From Methanobacteriaceae archaeon (GTDB lineage: Archaea; Methanobacteriota; Methanobacteria; Methanobacteriales; Methanobacteriaceae), in assembly GCA_017883605.1 (NCBI GenBank), contig JADGNH010000029.1:1-17580 (forward strand): a stretch of DNA of 17,580 bases, in the 5' to 3' direction. The notes beneath the pieces were generated by a model. The model had not been told where the DNA came from. It searched no databases and was given only the letters and a program-made list of their open reading frames with translations. Made by a program: the position numbers and the translations under genes. Shown here piece by piece: positions 1 to 7,400 of this stretch; within the stretch, counting starts at the first letter, position 1, and each line of letters begins with the position of its first letter.

Positions 1-709
1 TGTAGATGTCTAAAATCTTACTATAAGTATAAACCAGGTTCTGATAACCAAAATACAATCCCAAACTGGTGTTATAGGCATATTCCGGGGCAACCTTTTT
101 AGAGTCCATAAAAGACTTAACATCACCGGCGATCTTCAGATACTCAACTTTAGCCATGTTCCCACCCTTAATAACATCTTTGGGAACGGGTGCCGCACCG
201 AAACTTCCGAGATCAATGGGTGTGGTGACACCGTTGTTAATCTGGATAACAGCAGTAGTTAACATCTCCAGAAAAGTAGGCATACTCACGTTAGTTCCGT
301 TAATGGTCACATAATCAGGAAGTTTATGTTTAGTCTCTATATAGTTTCTTACCCAGGTAGCAGCGTTGGTAACTTGATCTAAAGTAAATGTGGAAGTATT
401 TGCCTGCAGTGCTGTTATTTCTGGACCATCACTGTTCTGCGAGCTACTAACATTCTGAGTTTGATAACTGGAATTAGTAACATTATCAGTAAATTGCCCT
501 TCAATATTGGGGCTTGTCAATTCACTAGTTTGGCTTGTTAATTCACTAGTTTGGCTTGTTAATTCACTAGTTTGATTTATGATGTCTGTTTGGTTATCCA
601 CCGCCGCAGATACATCACTAACATTTAAAAATAGTGCCAAACTGAATAGTAATAACACCACGAAAAAATAATTTTCGCGTAATTTAACCGCCTCCGTATC
701 CCATAACAT
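1..709 (-). CDS. Secreted surface protein with pseudomurein-binding repeats (C-terminus beyond window)
   Basis: The reading frame is open from an ATG at 709 to the left edge, giving the first 236 residues; the rest is outside. Residues 1-36 look like a signal peptide: charged start, hydrophobic run at about 14-30, then a VSAA cleavage-like site. Residues 37-107 are a Ser/Thr/Asn/Gln-rich linker with a triple TSELTSQ-type repeat. Residues about 109-158 (ATWVRNYIETKHKLPDYVTI is typical) and 188-236 (KKVAPEYAYNTSLGLYFGYQ) match pseudomurein-binding repeats (PF09373 type), which anchor proteins to the methanogen wall. Nine N-x-S/T sequons occur (N39, 45, 76, 79, 86, 104, 137, 140, 213). No strong ribosome site precedes 709; a GGAGG at 695-691 lies inside the frame but has no in-frame ATG, GTG or TTG at a suitable distance, so 709 is the best start. 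The missing part could be a transglutaminase-like, protease or adhesin domain; this cannot be told here. Confidence 0.85.
   Translation of the reverse strand, partial: MLWDTEAVKLRENYFFVVLLLFSLALFLNVSDVSAAVDNQTDIINQTSELTSQTSELTSQTSELTSPNIEGQFTDNVTNSSYQTQNVSSSQNSDGPEITALQANTSTFTLDQVTNAATWVRNYIETKHKLPDYVTINGTNVSMPTFLEMLTTAVIQINNGVTTPIDLGSFGAAPVPKDVIKGGNMAKVEYLKIAGDVKSFMDSKKVAPEYAYNTSLGLYFGYQNLVYTYSKILDIY
511..573. repeat. Three tandem 21-bp units in the surface-protein linker
   Basis: Units at 511-531, 532-552 and 553-573 differ by one base (C or T at the seventh position). The period is a multiple of three, so it adds seven residues per copy (TSELTSQ) without shifting the frame. It lies in the linker between the signal peptide and the first wall-binding repeat and probably varies in copy number by slippage. 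Confidence 0.9.
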
Positions 710-768
710 CCCTAACAATATAATTTTGGGATTTATTCCCTAGGATAATAGATTGATCACTGAACCAT

Positions 769-778
769 CATATATAAA
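769..778 (-). promoter_or_regulatory. Archaeal TATA box for the wall-binding protein gene
   Basis: On the minus strand this reads TTTATATATG, preceded by the purine-rich ATCAAAAGA that could serve as a TFB recognition element. Initiation about 25 bases downstream would be near 748, giving a leader of about 40 bases before the ATG at 709. The same core occurs upstream of the large membrane-protein gene (10946-10937). Confidence 0.6.
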
Positions 779-796
779 TCTTTTGATTTAATTCTG

Positions 797-823
797 AAAA
801 AAAGACACGCACAAGTGTTTTTT
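797..823 (-). terminator. Hairpin with A/T tails, probable transcription terminator
   Basis: Arms 800-808 and 815-823 can form a nine-pair stem (one G-T pair) with a six-base loop; a T7 run lies on the minus-strand 3' side (803-797). It sits just upstream of the TATA box at 778-769, so it would stop read-through from the glycan genes before the surface-protein promoter. The structure is nearly symmetrical and could work in both directions. Confidence 0.45.
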
Positions 824-1159
824 CTTGATTTAAGACACGTTATGACGTTATTGTAAGGAGGTGTAACTGATAAGTTTTCTTCATTGGTAATTTCAATAAA
901 TAAGGACATCTAAAATTTTATTTAATGAAAATAGCCTCCTCTATTATTTTTATATCTTAACTTCAATCCTCTTAATCATCAAAGATGAATATTTATTTAA
1001 ACATAATAACTTTTGAAGTTAATTTCTCATTAAAAAAGATTTTAACATCATCAAAACTGATTAAAATCTATTCTGAGCCAATTTCAATAATTTTATATCT
1101 TTTTAATAATTTTATAAACTTATATTGTTTAATACCATTTCCAAAATCTATATCTCATT

Positions 1160-1166
1160 AAAAAAA
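1160..1166 (-). terminator. T7 run downstream of the GT4 gene
   Basis: Seven T residues on the minus strand about 105 bases after the stop at 1272. Archaeal termination often uses such U-runs without a strong hairpin. It may end the flippase-methyltransferase-glycosyltransferase transcript. Confidence 0.35.
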
Positions 1167-1271
1167 TTAATTTAAATCTATCTCTATTAATAGATATTTT
1201 CTTAAGATCATTAACTGATTAAACTGTTCAGGGATTCATTTGAAGAATTAGAATTTATAAACTTATTTAAT

Positions 1272-2357
1272 CTATTCAAAACTTTCATTTAATTTATTCA
1301 GGAATATTTCGGCTGAGGAAGACCATGAAAATTTAGAGGCCTGTATTCTTCCTTTTTTTTCAAGTTCTTCTCGAAGTTTATCATCATTTTCCAGTTTAAC
1401 CAGCACCCTGGCAAAATCAAATTCATCATCAACATCAATGTAACATGCTGCTTCCCCACAAACTTCAGGAATAGAAGTAAATCTTGTGGTGACAACGGGA
1501 CAGCCCAGAGACATGGCTTCTAAAGGAGGAAGTCCAAATCCTTCGTATTTAGAGGGATATATCAATGCCATTGCATTGGAATAAAGGTAGGACAATTCTT
1601 CTTCTGTAACATAACCTTTCTCTACTACAACCCCCAGTTCTACTCCTTCATCCACCAAACTCTTAAAAGAAGGTGAATAATAGTTTTTAGAACCTGTCAG
1701 CACTAATTTACTTTTTAGATTTTTTTCTTTATGCAAGCGGATAAATACTTTCAACAAAGTTTCAAGACCTTTCCGCGGATCATATCCCCCTACATAAAGG
1801 AAATAGCTAAAGCCGGGGTAAGGGTAAGCATCTAAATATTTATTTTCAACAGTGGAGGCCAGATAAATTACCTCAATATCTACATTAACTGAGAAGTTTT
1901 CTATTATTTCTTTTTTAGAATACTTAGAAATGGTAAATATCAAATCAGAACGACTAATACTTTTTTGCATGCGTTTTATGTACTCTTCTTTATCTTTTGA
2001 CGATTTGAAATAGTTAGGTATTGATAAAGGTAAAACGTCGTGTATGGTGATTATCACCTTACTTTTACCAAAAAGATAAGGAACATTACCATTCCAGGGG
2101 AAATGGATAAAATCAGGTTTATTTTTGTACACATACCAAGGCAAAGATAATGAGCGCCATAATCTATCACTTAAATTAGAACCAATTTGTTTAGATCTGA
2201 TTTTTGATGGTAGATTACAATTTAATGGCCTTTTATGAAGAACTGTTATTTCTAAAGAAGGCATTAGTTCCATACAACTTTCATACAGTTCCAACATACT
2301 CTTGGCAATGCCAGTTGCAGGCTGCTCTAAAACAGTTCCATCCACAAAGATTTTCAT
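1272..2357 (-). CDS. Glycosyltransferase family 4 (GT-B), mannosyltransferase-like
   Basis: A 361-residue GT4-type enzyme, expected to transfer a sugar from a nucleotide donor at the inner membrane face. The N-terminal acceptor domain begins MKIFVDGT; the pattern GIAKSMLEL (16-24) and IHDVLPL (105-111) resembles the MtfB/WbaZ-like branch. The donor domain has YVGGYDPRKGLETLL (188-202) and the E-x7-E pair E272/E280 in EGFGLPPLEAMSLGCPVV. The frame can be extended to a TTG at 2366 that overlaps the upstream TGA, but the ATG at 2357 restores the normal N-terminus, five bases after the methyltransferase stop. No strong ribosome site is visible, so translation is probably coupled to the upstream gene. 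Donor and acceptor cannot be named. Last gene of a flippase-methyltransferase-GT minus-strand group. Confidence 0.9.
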   Translation of the reverse strand: MKIFVDGTVLEQPATGIAKSMLELYESCMELMPSLEITVLHKRPLNCNLPSKIRSKQIGSNLSDRLWRSLSLPWYVYKNKPDFIHFPWNGNVPYLFGKSKVIITIHDVLPLSIPNYFKSSKDKEEYIKRMQKSISRSDLIFTISKYSKKEIIENFSVNVDIEVIYLASTVENKYLDAYPYPGFSYFLYVGGYDPRKGLETLLKVFIRLHKEKNLKSKLVLTGSKNYYSPSFKSLVDEGVELGVVVEKGYVTEEELSYLYSNAMALIYPSKYEGFGLPPLEAMSLGCPVVTTRFTSIPEVCGEAACYIDVDDEFDFARVLVKLENDDKLREELEKKGRIQASKFSWSSSAEIFLNKLNESFE

Positions 2358-2362
2358 ATAAA

Positions 2363-3136
2363 TCAACGTTCTCTTGGTATGGCTATGAAATTTTCACTAT
2401 CAGAGGGTTTTACAGTAAAACCCTCATTTTCTAAATATTGTAGGAGATCCTTTACCTTATATCCGTAAGGAGCAGTGTTCAGTTCAGTAGCCTCGAAAAG
2501 AATAATAGGATTCATCTTTTTCAGAGTATCCTTTGCTCCACGAATTACATCAAATTCTCCACCTTCCACATCCATTTTTATGAAATCAATCCGGTCAATA
2601 TCATTGTCTAAGACGAAATTGTCCAAAGTATTCACCTTAACTTCAATTACCCTATCAAGAGGGGCTCTTTTGGTATCCTGCAGACCTCCAACTCCTTCAT
2701 GGCCATTTATTGGGCAATAAAATTCCATTTTATCTTCAGATGAGCCTAAAGCTATTTTTTCAGTTGTAATTCTTCCATCGTCCAGTTCTGGATTTATCCC
2801 AATATTATCCCCTAAACGGGAATATATGGTAGGATTAGGTTCAAATGAATAAACATGACCCTCTGAACCAACAAGATTGGCCATTAACAAGGATATGTAG
2901 CCAATATTGGCCCCTATATCCAGAACAGTCATTCCTGGCTTTAAATATTTTTTAATTAAATTGATTTCCTCCAACTCATACTTTCCAAAGTAGAAAAAAT
3001 ACGCTGAAACATCCTTAAACTCAACCATGAACTTAAATCCCAGGTCAGTTTTTATAATGGTATTTTTTGTACCCATTTTTTGGAATAAAATCCATTTAAA
3101 TTTGTGAATTATCCTTTTCAGACTATCTGATGACAT
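2363..3136 (-). CDS. FkbM-family SAM-dependent methyltransferase
   Basis: A 257-residue class I methyltransferase of the FkbM type (Methyltransf_21, PF05050), a family that O-methylates sugars and polyketides. SAM-binding motif I is VLDIGANIG (71-79), the acidic end of strand 2 is SFEP (97-100), and IDFIKMDVEGGE (183-194) is the family signature, followed by ILFEA (212-216). The start is fixed by GGGGAG at 3148-3143, six bases before the ATG. Placed between a flippase and a glycosyltransferase, it most likely methylates a sugar hydroxyl of the glycan; this is inferred from context. The length is normal for the family. The 3' end abuts the GT4 gene. Confidence 0.9.
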   Translation of the reverse strand: MSSDSLKRIIHKFKWILFQKMGTKNTIIKTDLGFKFMVEFKDVSAYFFYFGKYELEEINLIKKYLKPGMTVLDIGANIGYISLLMANLVGSEGHVYSFEPNPTIYSRLGDNIGINPELDDGRITTEKIALGSSEDKMEFYCPINGHEGVGGLQDTKRAPLDRVIEVKVNTLDNFVLDNDIDRIDFIKMDVEGGEFDVIRGAKDTLKKMNPIILFEATELNTAPYGYKVKDLLQYLENEGFTVKPSDSENFIAIPRER

Positions 3137-3228
3137 TAAAATCTCCCCATGATAAATTTCGATAAATTTTTTTTTAAATCATAAATTTTGTTTATAGCTC
3201 CAAAATTTTGTGTTCATAATTTAAAAAT

Positions 3229-4596
3229 TCAGGCCCTATATCCTGATTTACGCCATATAATTAACCCTACAAGGAAGAATCCCACTATTTCATTGGCAAT
3301 TAATGCCAGGGCTGAAGCCAAGGGCCCTATTAATGGCAAGAACCAGACGCTAATAACTAATACCGTGATGAGTTGTATTATATTTATCCACCAATAAACC
3401 TTAACCATTCCAAAACTGTAACCAATAACCCCTAATGGACAGACTAAAATAGAAATACAATATCGAATACACAAGACCTGTCCTAATATGATCCCGCCGG
3501 CATAAGCAGAACCAAATAGCCATGGCGTAAGCAGAGGGGCTAAAATGGAGTATACTACACCAATTACAGCGATGAAAATACTGAATAAAAAAGTTGTTTT
3601 TAATAATTCAAAGATTTTCTCTCTGGACATCAAAGCAGAAGCTCTGGGCCACAACGCCATATTTATGGCCCCAAGAGCTACCACAAGGGGTATGGTAAAA
3701 TTCTTAGCAATATTATAGATACCTACCTGACTCGGATCTAAGAAATATCCAATAAGCCAGATGTCCATTTGAGCAACAATCATCACCACCAGGGTCGATA
3801 TGAACATATAGAAGGTGAAGGAGTGAATTCCTGTTTCCTCTACTTCTTCCCCTATATTATCTATTTTAGGAGCTTTTAAGAAGTTTTTAAGGATATTAGT
3901 CACACTTTTGCCTTTTATAGCAGAGAAATTGAAATATATGCTCCTTGGAACAGAAAGGATAAACAAAACTGCATTTATTCCGCTGGTGATAATGCTTACC
4001 CCTATTACAATTTCTATGGACCAGGCGTTGAACCAGGCGATTATTAATATGCCTGCCAGGGTGAGTAAGGTCTGGATGGTGGAGATAATGGTGTTGATCT
4101 TAAAACGCTTCAAAGACTGGAAGTAGATGGTAGGTATGTGGGATATCACCCCAAAAATTGCTATTAAAAGACTTATTCGTAGTAAATCAGTTAAATTCGG
4201 ATTGTGCCACGCATTTCCGGCTATAAATGGTGAAATCAGGTAGAATACTAGTGAAATCACCAAAACCAGCAGCATACGGAGATTAAATGCCCATCTCAAA
4301 ATAGCGTGCATTCCTTCATAGTCCCGGTTATGGGCAGTCTTTGATGCGTAACGGATGGCAGTCTGACCTATTCCGCTATCAGAAAGCCCGGCCACCAAAA
4401 CGGGGATACTCAAAATTAAGGCATAATTTCCCACACCAGCCGGCCCCAAACCCCGGGCAAGAAGTATAGATATTACTAAACCACTCACTATTAAAACAGC
4501 TTGAGGTACCATAGAGATGATAACATCTTCTATACCTTTGCGAGACCCTATTATCATCTCTTTATATGAAGCGAAAATTTTACTCAGGGAAATCAT
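3229..4596 (-). CDS. Wzx-like polysaccharide flippase (MATE/MOP superfamily)
   Basis: A 455-residue polytopic membrane protein with about 12-14 hydrophobic segments. It has the N-terminal pattern of polysaccharide exporters: GLVISILLARGLGPAGVGNYAL (39-60), then SDSGIGQTAIRY (72-83). Family members flip lipid-linked oligosaccharides across the membrane. A hydrophilic loop rich in acid residues (about 245-258, IGEEVEETG) separates the halves. The start codon has only AAAGG about ten bases upstream, so the ribosome site is weak. It leads the minus-strand group with FkbM and a GT4 and diverges from the plus-strand glycosyltransferases. I expect it to export the product of this cluster. I do not give a gene symbol since wzx is a functional rather than sequence name here. 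Confidence 0.88.
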   Translation of the reverse strand: MISLSKIFASYKEMIIGSRKGIEDVIISMVPQAVLIVSGLVISILLARGLGPAGVGNYALILSIPVLVAGLSDSGIGQTAIRYASKTAHNRDYEGMHAILRWAFNLRMLLVLVISLVFYLISPFIAGNAWHNPNLTDLLRISLLIAIFGVISHIPTIYFQSLKRFKINTIISTIQTLLTLAGILIIAWFNAWSIEIVIGVSIITSGINAVLFILSVPRSIYFNFSAIKGKSVTNILKNFLKAPKIDNIGEEVEETGIHSFTFYMFISTLVVMIVAQMDIWLIGYFLDPSQVGIYNIAKNFTIPLVVALGAINMALWPRASALMSREKIFELLKTTFLFSIFIAVIGVVYSILAPLLTPWLFGSAYAGGIILGQVLCIRYCISILVCPLGVIGYSFGMVKVYWWINIIQLITVLVISVWFLPLIGPLASALALIANEIVGFFLVGLIIWRKSGYRA

Positions 4597-4609
4597 GATA
4601 AAAAAACCT

Positions 4610-4810
4610 TTAGTGATATTTTGTAATATATAAGTTTATTTGATATAATAATTTATAGTTTGGAGACAACATGGAATATTCTTTTACAAATTGATTTTCC
4701 TTATTAAAACTGATATCTTCTTTATGATAATCCATGAACTCCCTTATGAAACTGATATCTCCTTTATGATAATCCATGAACTCCTTTATGAAACTGATGA
4801 GTTTATTCAT
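4610..4810 (-). CDS. Small ORF, 66 residues with 14-residue repeats; doubtful gene
   Basis: I recognise no family. The frame starts at ATG 4810 and ends 13 bases before the flippase start. Residues about 6-33 are two copies of a charged 14-residue unit (SFIKEFMDYHKGDI, SFIREFMDYHKEDI), encoded by a 42-bp tandem repeat, followed by SF and an unrepeated lysine/tyrosine-rich tail. There is no ribosome site before the ATG, but a TATA-like TTTTTATAA at 4862-4854 is suitably placed for a minus-strand transcript. Each repeat copy itself carries GGAG three bases before an in-frame ATG. It could be a small expressed protein, a leader peptide for the flippase operon, or just a repeat-rich 5' region with an accidental frame. 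No signal peptide or membrane segment is visible. Confidence 0.3.
   Translation of the reverse strand: MNKLISFIKEFMDYHKGDISFIREFMDYHKEDISFNKENQFVKEYSMLSPNYKLLYQINLYITKYH
4624..4633 (-). promoter_or_regulatory. Possible TATA box for the flippase gene
   Basis: Minus strand TTATATATTA. Initiation about 25 bases on would be near 4602-4598, giving an almost leaderless transcript. A second AT-rich candidate lies at 4644-4658. Both fall inside the end of the small ORF 4810-4610, so either the ORF is not real or promoter and gene overlap. Confidence 0.35.
4707..4799. repeat. 42-bp tandem repeat, 2.2 copies
   Basis: Units start at AAACTGATAT at 4707, 4749 and 4791 (the last partial). The full copies differ at very few positions (for example T/C at 4718/4760). 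The period keeps the reading frame of the 66-residue ORF. The repeat lies between divergent promoters. Confidence 0.9.
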
Positions 4811-4852
4811 AATCTTAATTAGGTATAATATTAAACGTTAACGAAAGAAGGA

Positions 4853-4862
4853 TTATAAAAAG
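4853..4862 (+). promoter_or_regulatory. TATA box for the plus-strand glycosyltransferase operon
   Basis: TTATAAAAAG preceded by purine-rich GAAAGAAGGA, suiting an archaeal BRE/TATA pair. Initiation would be near 4885, leaving about 50 bases of leader before the ATG at 4934. The opposite strand reads CTTTTTATAA and could also work, so the site may be bidirectional. Confidence 0.5.
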
Positions 4863-4933
4863 ATGATTTAATTAGGAGTCATTTTCTACTGGTCACTATC
4901 AACTTAAAGTTTCTATTCAACTGTGTGATTAAC

Positions 4934-6076
4934 ATGATTATTATCTGTGAACCTCAATGTATTGGATTTGAACATGCTGGATTTAACTCCGTCCTTATGA
5001 AGACTGTTGAAAAGGCTTTCGGAGAAGATATACTTTTTCTAGGCGAAGAAACCCACATAGAACGAGTTAAAGATATTATGGGTGCAGATGGAAAGATTAA
5101 TTATGAAGTAATAGATGTTCCCCCCAGGGAGCAGCCCGACCTGGGAAGACTCAGGAATGAATTTAGATTAACCAAAGATGTTTTTATTCTGGCTGATTCT
5201 TTAAGCTGTGAACGGTTGATTTTCTCCTCCATCACCAGACCGGGACTGATTTCGGTGAAATATTACATCAGAAAATTCAGAAAGGTGCAGGTGCTGGTGA
5301 TACCCCACAGTTTATTGGATAAAATTAATGAATTACCCCTTTCCAGAAACTTTATATTCTATTTTAAATTCTGGTTAAAGTTTTTCAACAGTAAACAGCT
5401 TACATACCTCCTTTTAGGAAAAACCATTAAAGATGAATTAGTTAAAGAATTGCCCTCAATAGGTGAGTACACAGGATATGTGGACCACCCATTTTTCTTT
5501 AAGACATTTGAATTAGATGATAGTTATATGGATAAAGAACTGGTATTTGGTTTTCTAGGGGTGGGATATCGGAGAAAAGGGATAGAAGACTTTATTAAGC
5601 TGTCCAAACATGTAAAAGTCCAGGGTTATACAAAAAAAGTGAAGTTCATATTGGCCGGCTTTATAGCCGAAAGTGACATGGAAATTGAAGAAAATCCCTT
5701 TTTAACTGCTTCCAGAACGCCATTAAAACAGGATGATTACTTTAAATATTTGGAAAAGATTAACTACGCCCTATTTTTCCATAAAGCAGAGGATTACCGG
5801 TTTACTGCTAGTGGTGTTTTTTTTGATGCAATATCCTATTTGAAACCCATTATAGCTCTTAAAAATCCTTTTATACAATATTATTTTGATTTGATGGGTG
5901 ATATAGGATATTTATGTAAAGATTACAAAGAAATGGAACAGGTAGTAATGAATATAATTGAAAATCCTGACAAAAAAAGATATCAAAAGCAGCAGTTAAA
6001 CCTGAAAGAAGGAAGAGAAAAAGTTAGTATTGCCAAAATAGCAGAAGAACTGCGCCGTTTATGGCCCAAAAATTAG
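4934..6076 (+). CDS. Divergent GT-B glycosyltransferase
   Basis: A 380-residue protein with the outline of a GT-B enzyme. The N-terminal half includes FILADSLSCERLIF (84-97) and VLVIPHSLLDK (120-130). The C-terminal half starts with VFGFLGVGYRRKGIEDFIKL (204-223), the usual entry into the donor domain, then FILAGF (238-243) and YRFTASGVFFDAISYLKPIIAL (288-309). The last segment corresponds to the E-x7-E region of GT4, but no glutamates stand there; D298 is the nearest acid. It is therefore either a distant subfamily with changed catalytic residues or a partner subunit. A GTG at 4925 is possible, but GTGAT at 4925-4929, four bases before the ATG at 4934, acts better as the ribosome site. First gene of a three-gene plus-strand operon. 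Confidence 0.75.
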   Translation: MIIICEPQCIGFEHAGFNSVLMKTVEKAFGEDILFLGEETHIERVKDIMGADGKINYEVIDVPPREQPDLGRLRNEFRLTKDVFILADSLSCERLIFSSITRPGLISVKYYIRKFRKVQVLVIPHSLLDKINELPLSRNFIFYFKFWLKFFNSKQLTYLLLGKTIKDELVKELPSIGEYTGYVDHPFFFKTFELDDSYMDKELVFGFLGVGYRRKGIEDFIKLSKHVKVQGYTKKVKFILAGFIAESDMEIEENPFLTASRTPLKQDDYFKYLEKINYALFFHKAEDYRFTASGVFFDAISYLKPIIALKNPFIQYYFDLMGDIGYLCKDYKEMEQVVMNIIENPDKKRYQKQQLNLKEGREKVSIAKIAEELRRLWPKN

Positions 6077-6162
6077 TTTAAATTGAAAAAGAATGAAATA
6101 GTCGGAACAGAAATGATGTTTAATGGAAGAGGAAATAAACAATAATTTGATGGAGAAAGGAA

Positions 6163-7290
6163 ATGAAAATACTGAATGTAAATGTGGGGCCGCCTGTAGA
6201 TGATTATTCCGCTTGGATAAGAAAAATTAAAATGGCCAATATAATAAGATCCCTGGGACATGAAATGGATTTTGTTATTTACGCAGGAAAAGATGAACCA
6301 AACAAGGAAATTCTGGCAGATATTTCTTTTCCATACGAAATAATTAAAGTTAATCCCCTTAACATTTATTTCAAACATTTTAATAGACTAAAAAAAGAAG
6401 ATTATGATATTGTTTTTTGTAATGGTCAGTTAACCCATGCTGTATTGTTTTTAACTAAATTAACCGGTGCTAAATTTATTCTTGATAAACACGGCGACAT
6501 GTTAGAAGAATTTCTTCTGTTGGAAGGTGGATTTAAATTCAATCCATCTTTTTTAGGGCGCTACTTATTTTTAAAGCTTATAAATTTTTTAAATCTAACC
6601 TTTTCCGATAAAATATTATGCGTATCCCACAAAATGATGGAAAATTTATTAAAACATGGACTTAAGCCAAATAAGGCTGCTTATGTTACTAACGGCATCG
6701 ATTTAAGTCTTTTTAAAATACCGGACTCTATAATAGTTCAGAAAATGAAAACAGAATTGAGAATAAATAATAAGATGATCTTTACCTATGTCGGCGCCTG
6801 TGAAAAGTGGCAGGGGGTGGATGACTTTATTAAAGCTGCCAAAAATTTGAAAAACGATGATCACCTTATATTTCTAATTGTGGGGGGAGATAAGAAGGGA
6901 AAGGAAGATAATATAATATATCTGCCGAAAGTTCCTCAAAATGAGGTCATAAACTATTATGCCCTGAGTGATGTTCTGGTACTGCCCCGTCCCAGCCACC
7001 CTACTACGGAGGTAGCGGCCCCCACCAAATTTCCAGAATATTTGGTCATGGAAAAGCCAATTTTAACCACGAATGTGGGGGATGCCTCCCATCTAGTTAA
7101 AAAACACCGATGCGGTCTGGTTGTGAAAGATAGTGATCCAGAAAGTATGGTGGAGGGAATATTGAAGTTTAAACAAAAAACCCCTCATGAACTAAATACT
7201 ATGGGTTTAAATTCCAAAAAACTGGTGGAACAAGAATTTTCCATGGAAAAAATGACCAGTGATCTCTCAAAAGCCCTTGAAAATTGGTAA
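6163..7290 (+). CDS. Glycosyltransferase family 4 (GT-B)
   Basis: A 375-residue GT4-type enzyme. The N-terminal domain starts MKILNVNVGPPVDDYSAWIR and includes KFILDKHGDMLEE (104-116) and KILCVSHKMMENLLKHG (150-166); the inter-domain turn is YVTNGIDLSLF (174-184). The donor domain has FTYVGACEKWQGVDDFIKAA (207-226), LIVGG (238-242), and a APTKFPEYLVMEKPILTTNVG segment (286-306) equal to the PTKxxEYMAxGKPV motif of one GT4 branch; E292 would be the donor-ribose glutamate. GGAG and AAGG lie within 15 bases upstream of the ATG, which settles the start. It follows the first gene of the operon by 86 bases. The sugar specificity is unknown. Confidence 0.88.
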   Translation: MKILNVNVGPPVDDYSAWIRKIKMANIIRSLGHEMDFVIYAGKDEPNKEILADISFPYEIIKVNPLNIYFKHFNRLKKEDYDIVFCNGQLTHAVLFLTKLTGAKFILDKHGDMLEEFLLLEGGFKFNPSFLGRYLFLKLINFLNLTFSDKILCVSHKMMENLLKHGLKPNKAAYVTNGIDLSLFKIPDSIIVQKMKTELRINNKMIFTYVGACEKWQGVDDFIKAAKNLKNDDHLIFLIVGGDKKGKEDNIIYLPKVPQNEVINYYALSDVLVLPRPSHPTTEVAAPTKFPEYLVMEKPILTTNVGDASHLVKKHRCGLVVKDSDPESMVEGILKFKQKTPHELNTMGLNSKKLVEQEFSMEKMTSDLSKALENW

Positions 7291-7400
7291 ATTAAGATTA
7301 AAAAGTATATGGAATATCATCAGCGAAATATATTGGCTGAAAATATTAATTGGGTAAAAAAAAATTATTTGGTTGAAATTAATATCGGGTGAAATTTAAT

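Larger units (their letters stand above)
710..1271. other. 562-bp AT-rich intergenic region without a convincing gene
   Basis: This spacer holds the promoter at 778-769, the hairpin at 797-823, a T-run at 1166-1160 (minus), a 12-bp palindrome TCTATTAATAGA at 1183-1194, and a direct repeat AAGACACG at 802-809 and 832-839. AAGGAGGTG at 855-863 (plus) matches a full Shine-Dalgarno sequence but is followed by stops, not by a start codon. A 58-codon frame at 985-1161 is AT-driven, has no ribosome site and is not called. No RNA gene is evident. Confidence 0.6.

Noticed and set aside
985..1161. Plus-strand ORF of 58 codons in the left spacer
   Set aside because: Rich in Ile, Leu, Asn and Lys as expected from AT-rich DNA, no ribosome site, and it runs over the terminator T-run of the other strand.
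6113..6145. Ten-codon ORF (MMFNGRGNKQ) before the GT4 gene at 6163
   Set aside because: Too short to judge; a stray ATG between genes is likely.
6073..6378. Minus-strand ORF of 101 codons
   Set aside because: Mostly antisense to the start of the plus-strand GT4 gene at 6163, which has a good ribosome site and clear motifs.
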